Shown piece after piece: positions 1 to 8,882 of a DNA stretch of 45,872 bases (the stretch's first letter is position 1; every line of letters begins with the position of its first letter). The notes below the pieces were generated by a model, which had not been told where the DNA came from, ran no database searches, and was given only the letters and a program-made list of their open reading frames with translations. The stretch comes from an uncultured Flavobacterium sp. (GTDB taxonomy: Bacteria; Bacteroidota; Bacteroidia; Flavobacteriales; Flavobacteriaceae), in the NCBI RefSeq assembly GCF_937876455.1, contig NZ_CALFIG010000274.1, forward strand, positions 1-45,872, written 5' to 3'. A program made the position numbers and the translations under genes.

Positions 1-108
1 GCTGGTAATGCCACTTGCAAATGATTTTGAAACAGAACTGGAAGCATAGAGCTGGCCGTCGGCATCCGAGAACTTCACCATTTGTAGTTTTTGGATTCGC
101 TGGATGCT
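1..108 (-). other. Left-edge segment with an open minus-strand frame and raised G+C
   Basis: Read on the minus strand, the 36 codons after the bactofilin TGA stay open to the window edge in the same frame as bactofilin. They contain an internal ATG followed by VKFSDADGQLYASSS. By count the segment is about 47% G+C (51 of 108 bases), clearly richer than the neighbouring genes. I do not recognise the peptide. It could be the start of another gene, the far side of a rearrangement, or a contig-end artefact. Confidence 0.3.
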
Positions 109-465
109 TCACAAGTTACGCATCTCACAGCTGGCTTCAAAAACAGCCCCTGGTTCAACGGCAAGTTTACTAGCAAAAACATCTCCTTTTATAGAGGCTG
201 TCTTTCGAATAGCTAATAACTCTTGAACATCTAACTTCCCTTCAAAACAACCTTCAACATCAATATTTTTACAAGTAATTGTGCCTTTTACTTTACTTTT
301 TGGACCTAAAACTATTTTTCCTTCACACGTAATATTTCCTGTCAATTCTCCGTCTAATCTAAAATCAGCCGCACAGGTAATATCCCCATGCATAATCGTA
401 TTTTCTACGATTCGATTTGTTCGTCCGAGTAAGGCGTAATCTGACTTTGAATTCTTATCAAACAT
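109..465 (-). CDS. Bactofilin (polymer-forming cytoskeletal protein)
   Basis: Bactofilins polymerise without nucleotide into beta-helical filaments that scaffold envelope processes. This 118-residue protein has the family plan. A short polar N-terminus ends in GRTNRIVENT. It is followed by about 80 residues of short beta-helix rungs with regularly spaced G and I/V (for example HGDITC, GNITCEG, VKGTITCKN, IKGDVFASK). The ending VEPGAVFEASCEM resembles family members, but the frame stops two residues later (R-N-L), so the usual charged tail is missing. The ATG lies two bases after the SprE stop codon, so the two genes are very probably cotranscribed. The family call is secure; the C-terminus may be natural or altered by the unusual segment at the window edge. 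Confidence 0.85.
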   Translation of the reverse strand: MFDKNSKSDYALLGRTNRIVENTIMHGDITCAADFRLDGELTGNITCEGKIVLGPKSKVKGTITCKNIDVEGCFEGKLDVQELLAIRKTASIKGDVFASKLAVEPGAVFEASCEMRNL

Positions 466-467
466 GT

Positions 468-3083
468 TTATTTTTTTAAAATTAAAGCTTCTAGATTTTT
501 CTTCACATGAACCACTTTGTAATCTTCATTTGAAATTACATAGGCTTCATCTTTAATTTTATACTCTTTTTGAAGTTTTAAATAAGCATAACTTGCTTTA
601 GCTAAATCGTCTGTAATAAAACCATGAATAACAATGCAATTTTTATCTAAATCATAAATGTCATTTGACACAAATAAATCTTTGTTGCCCGAGTCATTTA
701 CAAATTTACTCAATTTTTGTAAGAGCTGTTTATGTGTTGCTTCGTTTGGATAACTCGTAACAAACACTAAATTATAAGTACGAGAGGGTTTGCCAAAATT
801 AAATGCTTCTAACTGTGGAATTTCAGAAGCTAAAATAGTGGCTGCTCGTTTTGCTTCTTCATTTTTAGGATACTCTTTAACCACTTTTTGGAGTCCTTTT
901 TTATAGGCTTCCACACCAAATAATCGAGCTTCAATTTTTGCATTTAGCATGTCAAATTTTGCGTTTAGTTCATCGCCGTCATATTTTTTAAGTAACGGTT
1001 GAATAGCAACATAGGCCTCTCTAAATTGTCCTCCTTCGACTTGTTTATATAGCAAATTAAATTCGGTATCAGCATCGACTTCGGTTTGTTTGGCATTTGA
1101 ATGCGTTAACATAGCCGCATATCTACTATTTGGAAATTCTGAACTAATTTTTTCTTTGTAATACGTTGCTTTTTCAGTATTTGTTTCCGCATACAACTGG
1201 TATAAATTATAATACGTTGGCAAAATCAATTTCGCTTGCGGATTATTACGCAAAAGCGTCTCAAATGTTGATGTAGCTAGCTCCGACTCTTTTAAGCTTT
1301 CTTTAAATAATTCGCCTACTTTAAAACGCGCATCATTAGCTTCAATGTGCAAACTGTCAATTACTTTTTGATCTTTAGGTAATTTTTCCAAATAAAATGC
1401 TGTGGTATATTGTGGGTTGGATTCTTTAGCATCCAATGCTTTATCCTCATCACTCTTATCTGGAATATCTGCTACGTCAGAAACATCTTGTGTATCTGAA
1501 CTTGTTGTTTTTTTTGCCCATTTCCAATTGTCAACTAAATCAAACGTCCCCCATTTTTTTTGAAACTCAATTTTTCCCTGTGCTACTGTAACGGCATTGT
1601 AATAATAAAACGTACTTTGAAACATATCCCCTTTTACCGCAGCAATAGGTTGTGCTTGCAGGGGCTGTTTTTTTGTGTCATCAGTAGAGGCAAAATCGTT
1701 TTGCTTCGTATCCAACGCCAATTTTGCTGCCGTTTGTTTATCCAACTCAGCTTTAGCTTTTAAAGAATCTTTTGTCTTTAACTGGGTTATATACGTTTTA
1801 AAATATTTTGTTTTTTCTGCATCAGACATTTTAGAAATTTGAACAATACTATCAGCAGCATTACAAATATCTAAGTATTTAACCACATCAATTAAGGTGT
1901 TTCTTTTTTTATTGAGGGACTTGTATTCTCTGTGCGTGGGTTTTAAAAAGACTAAGGTAGAATCAAAATATTTTTTGGCTGAATGAAAATTTTGCTTGTT
2001 GTAATATATTGTGGCAATATTTCTATAGTTTGAAGCCGTTAAATAAGTGTTTTTAGGCTGGGTTTTATTAGACTTTTTGTAAAAAAGGATGGCTTGTTTT
2101 TCATTTTTCTTTGCCTCATAATATTTCCCTTTTTGATGGTATAATACATCTAAATGGGGTTTATTTTCTATATCTTCAATAAACTTATCAAATTTTTTAT
2201 GAAAAGCTAACGTGTCCCCTTTTTCAACATCAAATTGACCCGCTTGTTTGATGTGTGCATAAATGGTATACGATTTTGGTGCTTTTCTTTTTAAATCAAT
2301 CACTTCTTGAAAAGCAGCAAAAGCACTATCTTTATAGTGTAAATTTTCATATAATTGTCCTAAGATAAAGGCATATCTTGCTTTTTCTTCATTAACTTTA
2401 GTTTCTTTTTTAGCTACTTTAATACAGGTAACAGCAGAATCTAACGCATTTATTTTGATATAACCTTCTGCTAAAACTGCTTGAATATCTGCTAAATCTT
2501 TACCTTTTAATCGGGTATCTTTTAATGATTTTTTAAGGTTTTTAATAGCTAAAACCTCGTTGTCCATTTTGATATTTATTTTTTCACGCCAAACCTTAGC
2601 TTGATACACATTATTACTTGTTGGGTATTTGTACAGAATATAATTAAACGCTTCAAGAGCAGGCAAATATCTGTATTCATAATATCTTGCTTTACCTAGC
2701 ATTAAGTAAGCCTCATCAATTTGAGGATTTCGCTCATACCCGCCAATATTCATGGAACGTTTTTGAATGGCTTTAGTTGCTTTGTCCTCAGCGCGTTCAA
2801 AATTTGGATTTTTAGATTTTGCTGTGTTTTCGTCAGATTTTGGCTCTTCAGGTTTTGGCTGCATGCGTTCTATGGGAAGAATTTCCCAAAAATCATCACT
2901 ATAATTTGCGTTGACCTCCGCCATTCCTTTATCAAGCGCCACACCACCATTGTATAGCACATTGTATTCTGTGTTTAATGCCTGGAAATTTCGAGTTGCA
3001 AATGAATTTTTTTTGGTAGAACAAGCCCAAAATAAAACGAATACAAAGCCGAAAAAGATATATTTTAAACGAATTACTTTCAA
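468..3083 (-). CDS. sprE: Type IX secretion / gliding motility TPR lipoprotein SprE (PorW)
   Basis: SprE, called PorW in Porphyromonas, is an envelope lipoprotein needed for type IX secretion and gliding in Bacteroidota. The product is 871 residues, close to the size I know for Flavobacterium SprE. A signal peptide ends in a lipobox with Cys21 (FVLFWACS). The following region (LNTEYNVLYNGG, DFWEILPIE) is characteristic of this family. Tetratricopeptide-like helical repeats occupy roughly residues 115-400 and 590-770, separated by a charged low-complexity stretch around 440-570. The C-terminal 100 residues (RTYNLVFVTSYPNEA onward) form a separate alpha/beta-looking domain. Bactofilin follows after a two-base gap. 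The core T9SS genes (porK-N, sov) are not in this window, consistent with sprE being encoded apart from them. Confidence 0.88.
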   Translation of the reverse strand: MKVIRLKYIFFGFVFVLFWACSTKKNSFATRNFQALNTEYNVLYNGGVALDKGMAEVNANYSDDFWEILPIERMQPKPEEPKSDENTAKSKNPNFERAEDKATKAIQKRSMNIGGYERNPQIDEAYLMLGKARYYEYRYLPALEAFNYILYKYPTSNNVYQAKVWREKINIKMDNEVLAIKNLKKSLKDTRLKGKDLADIQAVLAEGYIKINALDSAVTCIKVAKKETKVNEEKARYAFILGQLYENLHYKDSAFAAFQEVIDLKRKAPKSYTIYAHIKQAGQFDVEKGDTLAFHKKFDKFIEDIENKPHLDVLYHQKGKYYEAKKNEKQAILFYKKSNKTQPKNTYLTASNYRNIATIYYNKQNFHSAKKYFDSTLVFLKPTHREYKSLNKKRNTLIDVVKYLDICNAADSIVQISKMSDAEKTKYFKTYITQLKTKDSLKAKAELDKQTAAKLALDTKQNDFASTDDTKKQPLQAQPIAAVKGDMFQSTFYYYNAVTVAQGKIEFQKKWGTFDLVDNWKWAKKTTSSDTQDVSDVADIPDKSDEDKALDAKESNPQYTTAFYLEKLPKDQKVIDSLHIEANDARFKVGELFKESLKESELATSTFETLLRNNPQAKLILPTYYNLYQLYAETNTEKATYYKEKISSEFPNSRYAAMLTHSNAKQTEVDADTEFNLLYKQVEGGQFREAYVAIQPLLKKYDGDELNAKFDMLNAKIEARLFGVEAYKKGLQKVVKEYPKNEEAKRAATILASEIPQLEAFNFGKPSRTYNLVFVTSYPNEATHKQLLQKLSKFVNDSGNKDLFVSNDIYDLDKNCIVIHGFITDDLAKASYAYLKLQKEYKIKDEAYVISNEDYKVVHVKKNLEALILKK

Positions 3084-3203
3084 TTTTACTGTTTTTAGTA
3101 CTAACTTATAAAGTTATATTTTAGTATATCAAAGCGTAAAAATAAGCTATTTTTTGATAAAAAAAAGGATTTTGATGGGTTTAGCGATTTATTCAAAGAG
3201 AAA

Positions 3204-6200
3204 TTAGGCAATACTAGTAATCAATTCTAAGGCTTTGCTTACTGATTTTACATTATCAAAACTGATAAGTAAACGTAGACCATTTTTAGTTTCTTTTTCT
3301 TTGATTTTGCAAAGCATTGGGTTTTGTTGTGCAAATTTTAGTACGGTCATGAAACGTTGTGTTTGGTAAAAATCGCTTTGTTGGTCGCCTAAAAAATAGC
3401 CAATCATTTTTCCTTGTTTAAAAATAAGCTTATCTATACCTAATTGAGCTGCTTTCCATTTAATTCGGACACTATTTAAGAGCGCTAAAGCAGGTTTTGG
3501 TAATGCTCCAAAACGGTCAATTAATCGCTGTTCATAAGCCTGTAATTCCACATCGGTTTTAATAGTACTCAATTCATTATACAAATTTAAACGCTCTGAA
3601 ATGTTATTGATGTATTCATCTGGAAATAGCAATTCAAAATCAGTATCAATTTGAATTTCTTTGACAAATTCTTTAGTTTCTACATCTGTTTCTTCTGGAT
3701 ACAGCTCTTTAAACTCATTTTCTTTTAGTTCTTCAATGGCTTCATTCATGATTTTTTGGTACGTATCAAAACCGATTTCATTGATAAATCCACTTTGTTC
3801 GCCTCCTAATAAGTCACCTGCACCTCGAATTTCTAAATCTTTCATGGCAATATTGAAACCGCTACCTAATTCGCTAAATTGTTCTAGTGCCTGAATGCGT
3901 TTTCTAGCTTCATCTGTCATTGCCGAATAGGGTGGCGTAATGAAATAACAAAATGCTTTTTTATTACTTCGTCCTACACGACCTCGCATTTGGTGCAAAT
4001 CTGACAAGCCAAAATTGTTAGCATTATTAATGAAAATCGTGTTGGCATTTGGCACATCTAATCCACTTTCAATAATCGTAGTAGCTACTAGTACATCGAA
4101 TTCGCCCTCCATAAATGCCAGCATGAGTTCTTCTAGTTTTTTACCCTCCATTTGGCCGTGCCCTATACCTATTTTAGCGTGAGGCACTAAACGCTGTATC
4201 ATTCCTGCTACTTCTTTAATGTTTTCTATTCTGTTATTAATAAAAAACACTTGTCCACCACGTTCTATTTCATAGGAAACTGCATCACGTATTGCTTCTT
4301 CATTGAATCTAATTACATGCGTCTCTACAGGATACCTATTTGGTGGTGGTGTAGTAATAACCGATAAATCTCTAGCGGCCATTAATGAAAATTGCAACGT
4401 TCTAGGGATAGGTGTTGCCGTTAAGGTTAAGGTATCTACATTTGGCGCAATTGTTTTCAATTTGTCTTTTACATTTACGCCAAACTTTTGTTCCTCATCT
4501 ATAATAAGCAATCCTAAGTCTTTAAACTTAATATCTTTATTTACCAATTGATGTGTGCCAATGATAATATCCACTTTTCCTTCTGCCAAGTTTTTTATCG
4601 TTTCCGATTTTTGTTTAGCGGTTTTAAAGCGATTCAAATAATTTATTGTTACGGGCATGTTTTTTAATCGCTCAGAAAACGTTCTGTAGTGCTGGTAAGC
4701 TAAAATCGTTGTGGGCACTAAAATAGCTACTTGTTTTCCATTGTCAACCGCTTTAAAAGCTGCTCTTACGGCTACCTCTGTTTTTCCAAACCCTACATCA
4801 CCACAAACCAATCTATCCATTGGTCTGTCGTTTTCCATATCCATTTTAACATCTGCTGTGGCTTTTATTTGATCTGGTGTGTCTTCATAAATAAACGAAC
4901 TTTCTAGTTCTTTTTGCATGTAAGTATCGGGGCCAAAAGCATATCCTCTTTCTAAACGTCTTTTTGCATACAGTTGAATCAAATTAAACGCAATATGTTT
5001 AACTCTCGCCTTTGTTTTTTGTTTTAAAGCCTTCCACGCATTACTTCCTAATTTATAAATCTTAGGAGGCGCACCGTCTTTTCCATTATATTTTGCTATT
5101 TTATGTAGCGAATGAATACTAACATACACAATATCATTATCTGCATAAACTAATTTTATGGCTTCTTGGGTTTTGCCTTCAACTTGAATTTTTTGTAATC
5201 CTCCAAATTTTCCTATACCATGATCTATATGTGTAACATAATCTCCAACAGATAAAGAAGTTAATTCTTTAAGTGTAATCGTTTGCTTTTTGGAATACCC
5301 ATTTTTGATAGAAAATTTATGGTATCGCTCAAAAATCTGATGATCTGTATAACATGCTATTTGTAATTCTTCATCTATAAAACCTTGGTACAAAGGAAAC
5401 ACAACCGCTTGGTATTTACTGTTGGTGTGATTATGATTTTCCTCATCAATATCATTAAAAATTTCTTTGAATCGTTTGGCCTGATTGTCATTTGAACAAA
5501 ACAAATAGTTTTTTATACCATTTGCTTCGTTATCATGCAAATTATGAAGTAACAAATCAAATTGCTTGTTAAATGAAGGCTGTGGAAGTGTATGAAATAC
5601 AATTGTTTTTTCAGATTTAAAAAGCGGTGTTTTATCCAATTCAATGACTGAAAAATCTAATGCTCTTTTTAAAAAAGCAGCTTCATTAACAAATAATTCT
5701 TCGGGAGTGGCATGGTTAATATCCGTACTTAATTTTGAAAAAGCCTCTGAAGCTTTATCGAATAAACGATTTAATTGTTGACCAATAAATCCTGTATTTT
5801 GTAAAATTAAAACGGTTTTTTCGTTAATGTAGTCTAAAAAACTTTCTCTTTTTTCTTCCAAAAGTTTATTTTCCACATTTGGAATAATGGTTATTTTACT
5901 GACTTTTTCTTTGGAAAGTTGGGTTTCCACATCAAACGTTCGAATACTATCCACCTCATCACCAAAAAACTCGATACGATACGGAACATCATTTGAAAAA
6001 GAAAAAACATCTATGATACCACCTCTTACAGAAAACTCACCTGGCTCTGTAACAAAATCGACACGTTTAAAGCTGTATTCAAATAAGGTTTCATTAATAA
6101 AATCAATTGATAATTCATCGTTTACATTAACCTTTAAGGTATTTCTTTCTAGTTCTTTACGGGTAACTACTTTTTCAAAAATCGCTTCTGCATACGAAAC

Positions 6201-6560
6201 AATAATGGCTGGTTTTTTTCTAGAATTAATTCGATTTAGCACTTCAGCACGAAGCAATACATTTGCATTATCTGTTTCTTCAATTTGATAAGGTCTTCGG
6301 TAAGAACCTGGATAAAACAACACATCTTGATCATTGATTAATTGCTCTAAATCATTTAAATAATAGGCCGCTTCTTCTTTATCGTTACATATAACTAAAA
6401 ATGGAAGTTCGGTTTTTTTAAATAAGGCATGTATAACAAAAGAAAGTGACGAACCCACTAAACCTGTCGCGTTAAACTTTCCTCTGTTAGGTAATGATGC
6501 TGCTAGTTGCGCTATTTTTGGCAACTGTTCATAGGTGTTTATTATAGTTGTTTTACTCAA
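3204..6560 (-). CDS. mfd: Transcription-repair coupling factor Mfd
   Basis: Mfd removes RNA polymerase stalled at DNA lesions and recruits UvrA for nucleotide excision repair. The 1118-residue protein has the complete order. There is a UvrB-like N-terminal module (PYQIEETDNANVLLRAEVL; GGIIDVFS). A CarD-like polymerase-interaction domain starts near residue 440 (VGDYVTHIDHGIGKFGG). The superfamily 2 translocase follows, with Walker A GDVGFGKTEVA near 590, DEEQ near 688, TATPIPRTL, and motif VI QMRGRVGRSNKKAFCY. A C-terminal TRCF D7 domain starts near residue 980. Length and motifs match a functional enzyme. It is separated by 120 bases from sprE, and no terminator was recognised between them. 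Confidence 0.97.
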   Translation of the reverse strand: MSKTTIINTYEQLPKIAQLAASLPNRGKFNATGLVGSSLSFVIHALFKKTELPFLVICNDKEEAAYYLNDLEQLINDQDVLFYPGSYRRPYQIEETDNANVLLRAEVLNRINSRKKPAIIVSYAEAIFEKVVTRKELERNTLKVNVNDELSIDFINETLFEYSFKRVDFVTEPGEFSVRGGIIDVFSFSNDVPYRIEFFGDEVDSIRTFDVETQLSKEKVSKITIIPNVENKLLEEKRESFLDYINEKTVLILQNTGFIGQQLNRLFDKASEAFSKLSTDINHATPEELFVNEAAFLKRALDFSVIELDKTPLFKSEKTIVFHTLPQPSFNKQFDLLLHNLHDNEANGIKNYLFCSNDNQAKRFKEIFNDIDEENHNHTNSKYQAVVFPLYQGFIDEELQIACYTDHQIFERYHKFSIKNGYSKKQTITLKELTSLSVGDYVTHIDHGIGKFGGLQKIQVEGKTQEAIKLVYADNDIVYVSIHSLHKIAKYNGKDGAPPKIYKLGSNAWKALKQKTKARVKHIAFNLIQLYAKRRLERGYAFGPDTYMQKELESSFIYEDTPDQIKATADVKMDMENDRPMDRLVCGDVGFGKTEVAVRAAFKAVDNGKQVAILVPTTILAYQHYRTFSERLKNMPVTINYLNRFKTAKQKSETIKNLAEGKVDIIIGTHQLVNKDIKFKDLGLLIIDEEQKFGVNVKDKLKTIAPNVDTLTLTATPIPRTLQFSLMAARDLSVITTPPPNRYPVETHVIRFNEEAIRDAVSYEIERGGQVFFINNRIENIKEVAGMIQRLVPHAKIGIGHGQMEGKKLEELMLAFMEGEFDVLVATTIIESGLDVPNANTIFINNANNFGLSDLHQMRGRVGRSNKKAFCYFITPPYSAMTDEARKRIQALEQFSELGSGFNIAMKDLEIRGAGDLLGGEQSGFINEIGFDTYQKIMNEAIEELKENEFKELYPEETDVETKEFVKEIQIDTDFELLFPDEYINNISERLNLYNELSTIKTDVELQAYEQRLIDRFGALPKPALALLNSVRIKWKAAQLGIDKLIFKQGKMIGYFLGDQQSDFYQTQRFMTVLKFAQQNPMLCKIKEKETKNGLRLLISFDNVKSVSKALELITSIA

Positions 6561-6608
6561 AGTACTTGTTTTGAAAAAAAGTAATAAAACAGACTTGTAT
6601 CTCTATAC

Positions 6609-7226
6609 CTAGTCCTTCTTGTTTTTTACTTCTTGTTTTTCTAATTCATCAAAATTAACATTCTTGGCATTTCTAGTAGTATCTAATGCATTTATCATTT
6701 CCTTTTCACCTAGTTCAAGTGGAATGTTATTTTTAATGACAATTTCTTCACACTGTGCGTAAAAAGCAACAATTTCTTTATTAATGGCAAGAATTAAGGT
6801 TTCTACTTTCTCTTTTGGAAGTACATCTAAAGAAAAATAGGTGTCTAATGCTTGTATTTTTGTTTGCATGGCTACTAATCTACTTCTTACCTGAGGTTTA
6901 TTGAGCAAAGCGGGCACAGACAAATGCAAACTATCTGATTTTTTTGCTAAATTTTGAACTTTTAATTTAAAAGCACTAATAGATGCTTGAGGCTTTTGCT
7001 TTAGTTCTTGTTCAAAACTTTGCCATTCTTTCCATTTATTCAATTCCATTTGAACGGTTGGAGTAGCCACCGGTATAGTAAGTGTCCAAGCTTTATTAAC
7101 CTGAGCAAAAACTAATGCGTTTTTTTGTTCCATTTCGACTAAAAGTTGCTTCTCATCTTCTTGCTTACAAGCAAAAAAAAGAAGAGTTGCTAAAACAAAT
7201 AGACTACTTTTTATAGTGTGATTCAT
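6609..7226 (-). CDS. Conserved lipoprotein of unknown function
   Basis: A 205-residue exported lipoprotein with lipobox Cys20 (LLFFACKQ). The rest is largely alpha-helical, with a conserved-looking WTLTIP...W..W segment around residues 46-72, a lysine- and glutamine-rich helical middle, and a lysine-rich C-terminus. I recognise no enzymatic motif. It lies 48 bases upstream of mfd in the same orientation and may share its transcript. A TAAATTTG promoter core on the minus strand (7244-7251) lies 17 bases before the ATG, which supports this start. The lipoprotein call is good; the function is unknown. Confidence 0.75.
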   Translation of the reverse strand: MNHTIKSSLFVLATLLFFACKQEDEKQLLVEMEQKNALVFAQVNKAWTLTIPVATPTVQMELNKWKEWQSFEQELKQKPQASISAFKLKVQNLAKKSDSLHLSVPALLNKPQVRSRLVAMQTKIQALDTYFSLDVLPKEKVETLILAINKEIVAFYAQCEEIVIKNNIPLELGEKEMINALDTTRNAKNVNFDELEKQEVKNKKD

Positions 7227-7243
7227 TTTTGTATAATAAAAAG

Positions 7244-7251
7244 CAAATTTA
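7244..7251 (-). promoter_or_regulatory. Promoter core TAAATTTG for the lipoprotein gene
   Basis: Read on the minus strand the octamer is TAAATTTG, matching the Bacteroidota TAnnTTTG consensus, 17 bases before the ATG at 7226. No TTG element was found at the usual distance upstream, so this is only a core match. Confidence 0.45.
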
Positions 7252-7371
7252 CAAATGTTCGGGATATTTTTCAGAAAATAACGTTAAATATGTTTTTGAT
7301 AATATTCACTAGCATTAATTGAGAATTTTAAAAATATCTATCAAAATTTCCTTTATTTATTGCTAATTATT

Positions 7372-7379
7372 TATATTTG
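7372..7379 (+). promoter_or_regulatory. Promoter core TATATTTG for threonine dehydrogenase
   Basis: TATATTTG fits TAnnTTTG and lies 19 bases before the ATG at 7399. It overlaps the longer open frame beginning at 7360, so it argues that the upstream in-frame codons are not translated. No clear TTG element precedes it at normal spacing. Confidence 0.55.
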
Positions 7380-7398
7380 TGATAGAAAAACAAAGGCT

Positions 7399-8352
7399 AT
7401 GCAAACCAAAATATTGATTATAGGCGCTTGTGGTCAAATTGGCACCGAGCTAACTGCAAAACTAAGAAGTACTTATGGAGTAGAAAACGTAATTGCTTCA
7501 GACATTAGAAAACTGGAAAATGATGTGGTTAAGAATGGTATATTTGAAGTAGTAAACGCGTTAGACTATAATCAAATTGAACATTTAATAGAAAAATATC
7601 ATATTACCGATGTCTATTTAATGGCTGCTTTACTTTCTGCAACAGCCGAAAAAAACCCTGCATTTGCATGGGATTTAAATATGAATTCTTTGTTTCACGT
7701 GCTCAATTTAGCGAAAGCAGGAAAAATTAAAAAAATATTTTGGCCGTCAAGTATCGCTGTTTTTGGACCCACAACACCTCGACATAATACACCGCAATAT
7801 ACGATTATGGAGCCGAGTACAGTGTATGGAATTTCAAAACAAACAGGCGAACGCTGGGCAGAGTATTATCACAAACAATATGGTGTAGACATTAGAAGTA
7901 TTCGCTATCCTGGCCTGATTAGTTGGAGTACAGAAGCAGGTGGCGGAACAACTGATTATGCAGTTGATATTTATCACAAAGCAATTACGGACGGGAAATT
8001 CACAAGTTTTTTAGCTGAAAATTCTGCGTTGCCAATGATGTACATGGACGATGCTATAAAAGCTACGATTCAAATTATGCAAGCTGATTCAGCAGCTATA
8101 AAAATTCGTTCTTCTTATAATTTAGCGGCGATGAGTTTTACACCCAAAGAAATAGCGGAAGAAATTAGCAAACATTATCCCGATTTCAAGATTACATATG
8201 AACCAGATTTTAGACAAAAAATTGCTGACAGTTGGCCTGCAAGTATTGACGATTCTGCCGCTAGAGAAGATTGGGGTTGGAAAAATGATTTTGACATTGA
8301 AAATATGACCGTTGACATGTTCAAAAACTTAAAAAAAACGATCTATAACTAA
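7399..8352 (+). CDS. L-threonine 3-dehydrogenase, short-chain dehydrogenase (epimerase-like) type
   Basis: This family oxidises L-threonine to 2-amino-3-ketobutyrate with NAD+; a short-chain-type enzyme of this kind has been characterised from Flavobacterium frigidimaris. The 317-residue protein starts with a Rossmann motif (IIGACGQIGTEL). It has MAALLSATAEKNP near the cofactor pocket, Ser in FWPSSIAVFGPTTPRHNTPQ, catalytic YGISK (YxxxK), and the RYPGLISW...GGGTTDYAVDI segment of this subfamily. ATG 7399 is chosen over the in-frame start at 7360 because a promoter core lies between the two. It is monocistronic and ends at a bidirectional terminator. A general sugar epimerase is the less likely alternative. 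Confidence 0.88.
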   Translation: MQTKILIIGACGQIGTELTAKLRSTYGVENVIASDIRKLENDVVKNGIFEVVNALDYNQIEHLIEKYHITDVYLMAALLSATAEKNPAFAWDLNMNSLFHVLNLAKAGKIKKIFWPSSIAVFGPTTPRHNTPQYTIMEPSTVYGISKQTGERWAEYYHKQYGVDIRSIRYPGLISWSTEAGGGTTDYAVDIYHKAITDGKFTSFLAENSALPMMYMDDAIKATIQIMQADSAAIKIRSSYNLAAMSFTPKEIAEEISKHYPDFKITYEPDFRQKIADSWPASIDDSAAREDWGWKNDFDIENMTVDMFKNLKKTIYN

Positions 8353-8377
8353 AAAAGGGATTATTTCCCTTTTTTTA
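8351..8377. terminator. Bidirectional terminator between convergent genes
   Basis: A ten-base stem, AAAAAAGGGA paired with TCCCTTTTTT around a five-base loop, is flanked by A on one side and T on the other. It can therefore end both the threonine dehydrogenase transcript (+) and the NTF2-like lipoprotein transcript (-), whose stop codon lies in the loop. Confidence 0.85.
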
Positions 8378-8882
8378 ATTTTTCAATTTCTTTATCTTCT
8401 AAAATAGATTTTACTTTTACTATTTCATCAACATTTTCATTTGGAATAGTCATAGACAACACATAGTGTTTTATTTTCCACTGACCATTTCCTTGATCAA
8501 CCAAAACACCGCTTCCTCTACAAATTTTCATTTGTGTATTTAATAATTCATCAAACCAAGCCATTTTCATATCCGAAGAAAAATAGACATGTCTTTCTAA
8601 GGCCGTGAAATTCCAAGCTTTACCCTTATCAAAATAAGGTTTTGCAAATTTGATAAATGCTGGTTTGTTCCAATTTTCTGTCGCATCCGTTCCAATGAAA
8701 ATCGCATCATCTGTCATAGCATTGAAATAATCATTAAAATTAGCCTCTGCAGCTGCTTTGTGCCAAGAATTTAACAGCAAATCAATTTCATAGCTAGCTA
8801 ATTTTTTATCCTCTTGAGTAGTTTGTTGTGATTTACATCCAAACAGAAGTACGCCTAGTACAACAGATATTAATTTTCTCAT
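8361..8882 (-). CDS. SnoaL/NTF2-fold lipoprotein
   Basis: A 173-residue lipoprotein with Cys16 in VLLFGCKS. The mature part has the cone-shaped NTF2/SnoaL pattern: LLNSWHKAAAEANFNDYFNAM, then DDAIFIGTDATENW, KPAFIKFAKPYF, and a closing sheet ending in GQWKIKHYVLSM. Members bind or transform small ligands, and no specific reaction can be read here. Its ATG overlaps the permease stop codon by four bases (ATGA), so it is translationally coupled to the permease and belongs to the rbfA operon. The fold assignment is good; the role is unknown. Confidence 0.8.
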   Translation of the reverse strand: MRKLISVVLGVLLFGCKSQQTTQEDKKLASYEIDLLLNSWHKAAAEANFNDYFNAMTDDAIFIGTDATENWNKPAFIKFAKPYFDKGKAWNFTALERHVYFSSDMKMAWFDELLNTQMKICRGSGVLVDQGNGQWKIKHYVLSMTIPNENVDEIVKVKSILEDKEIEKLKKGK

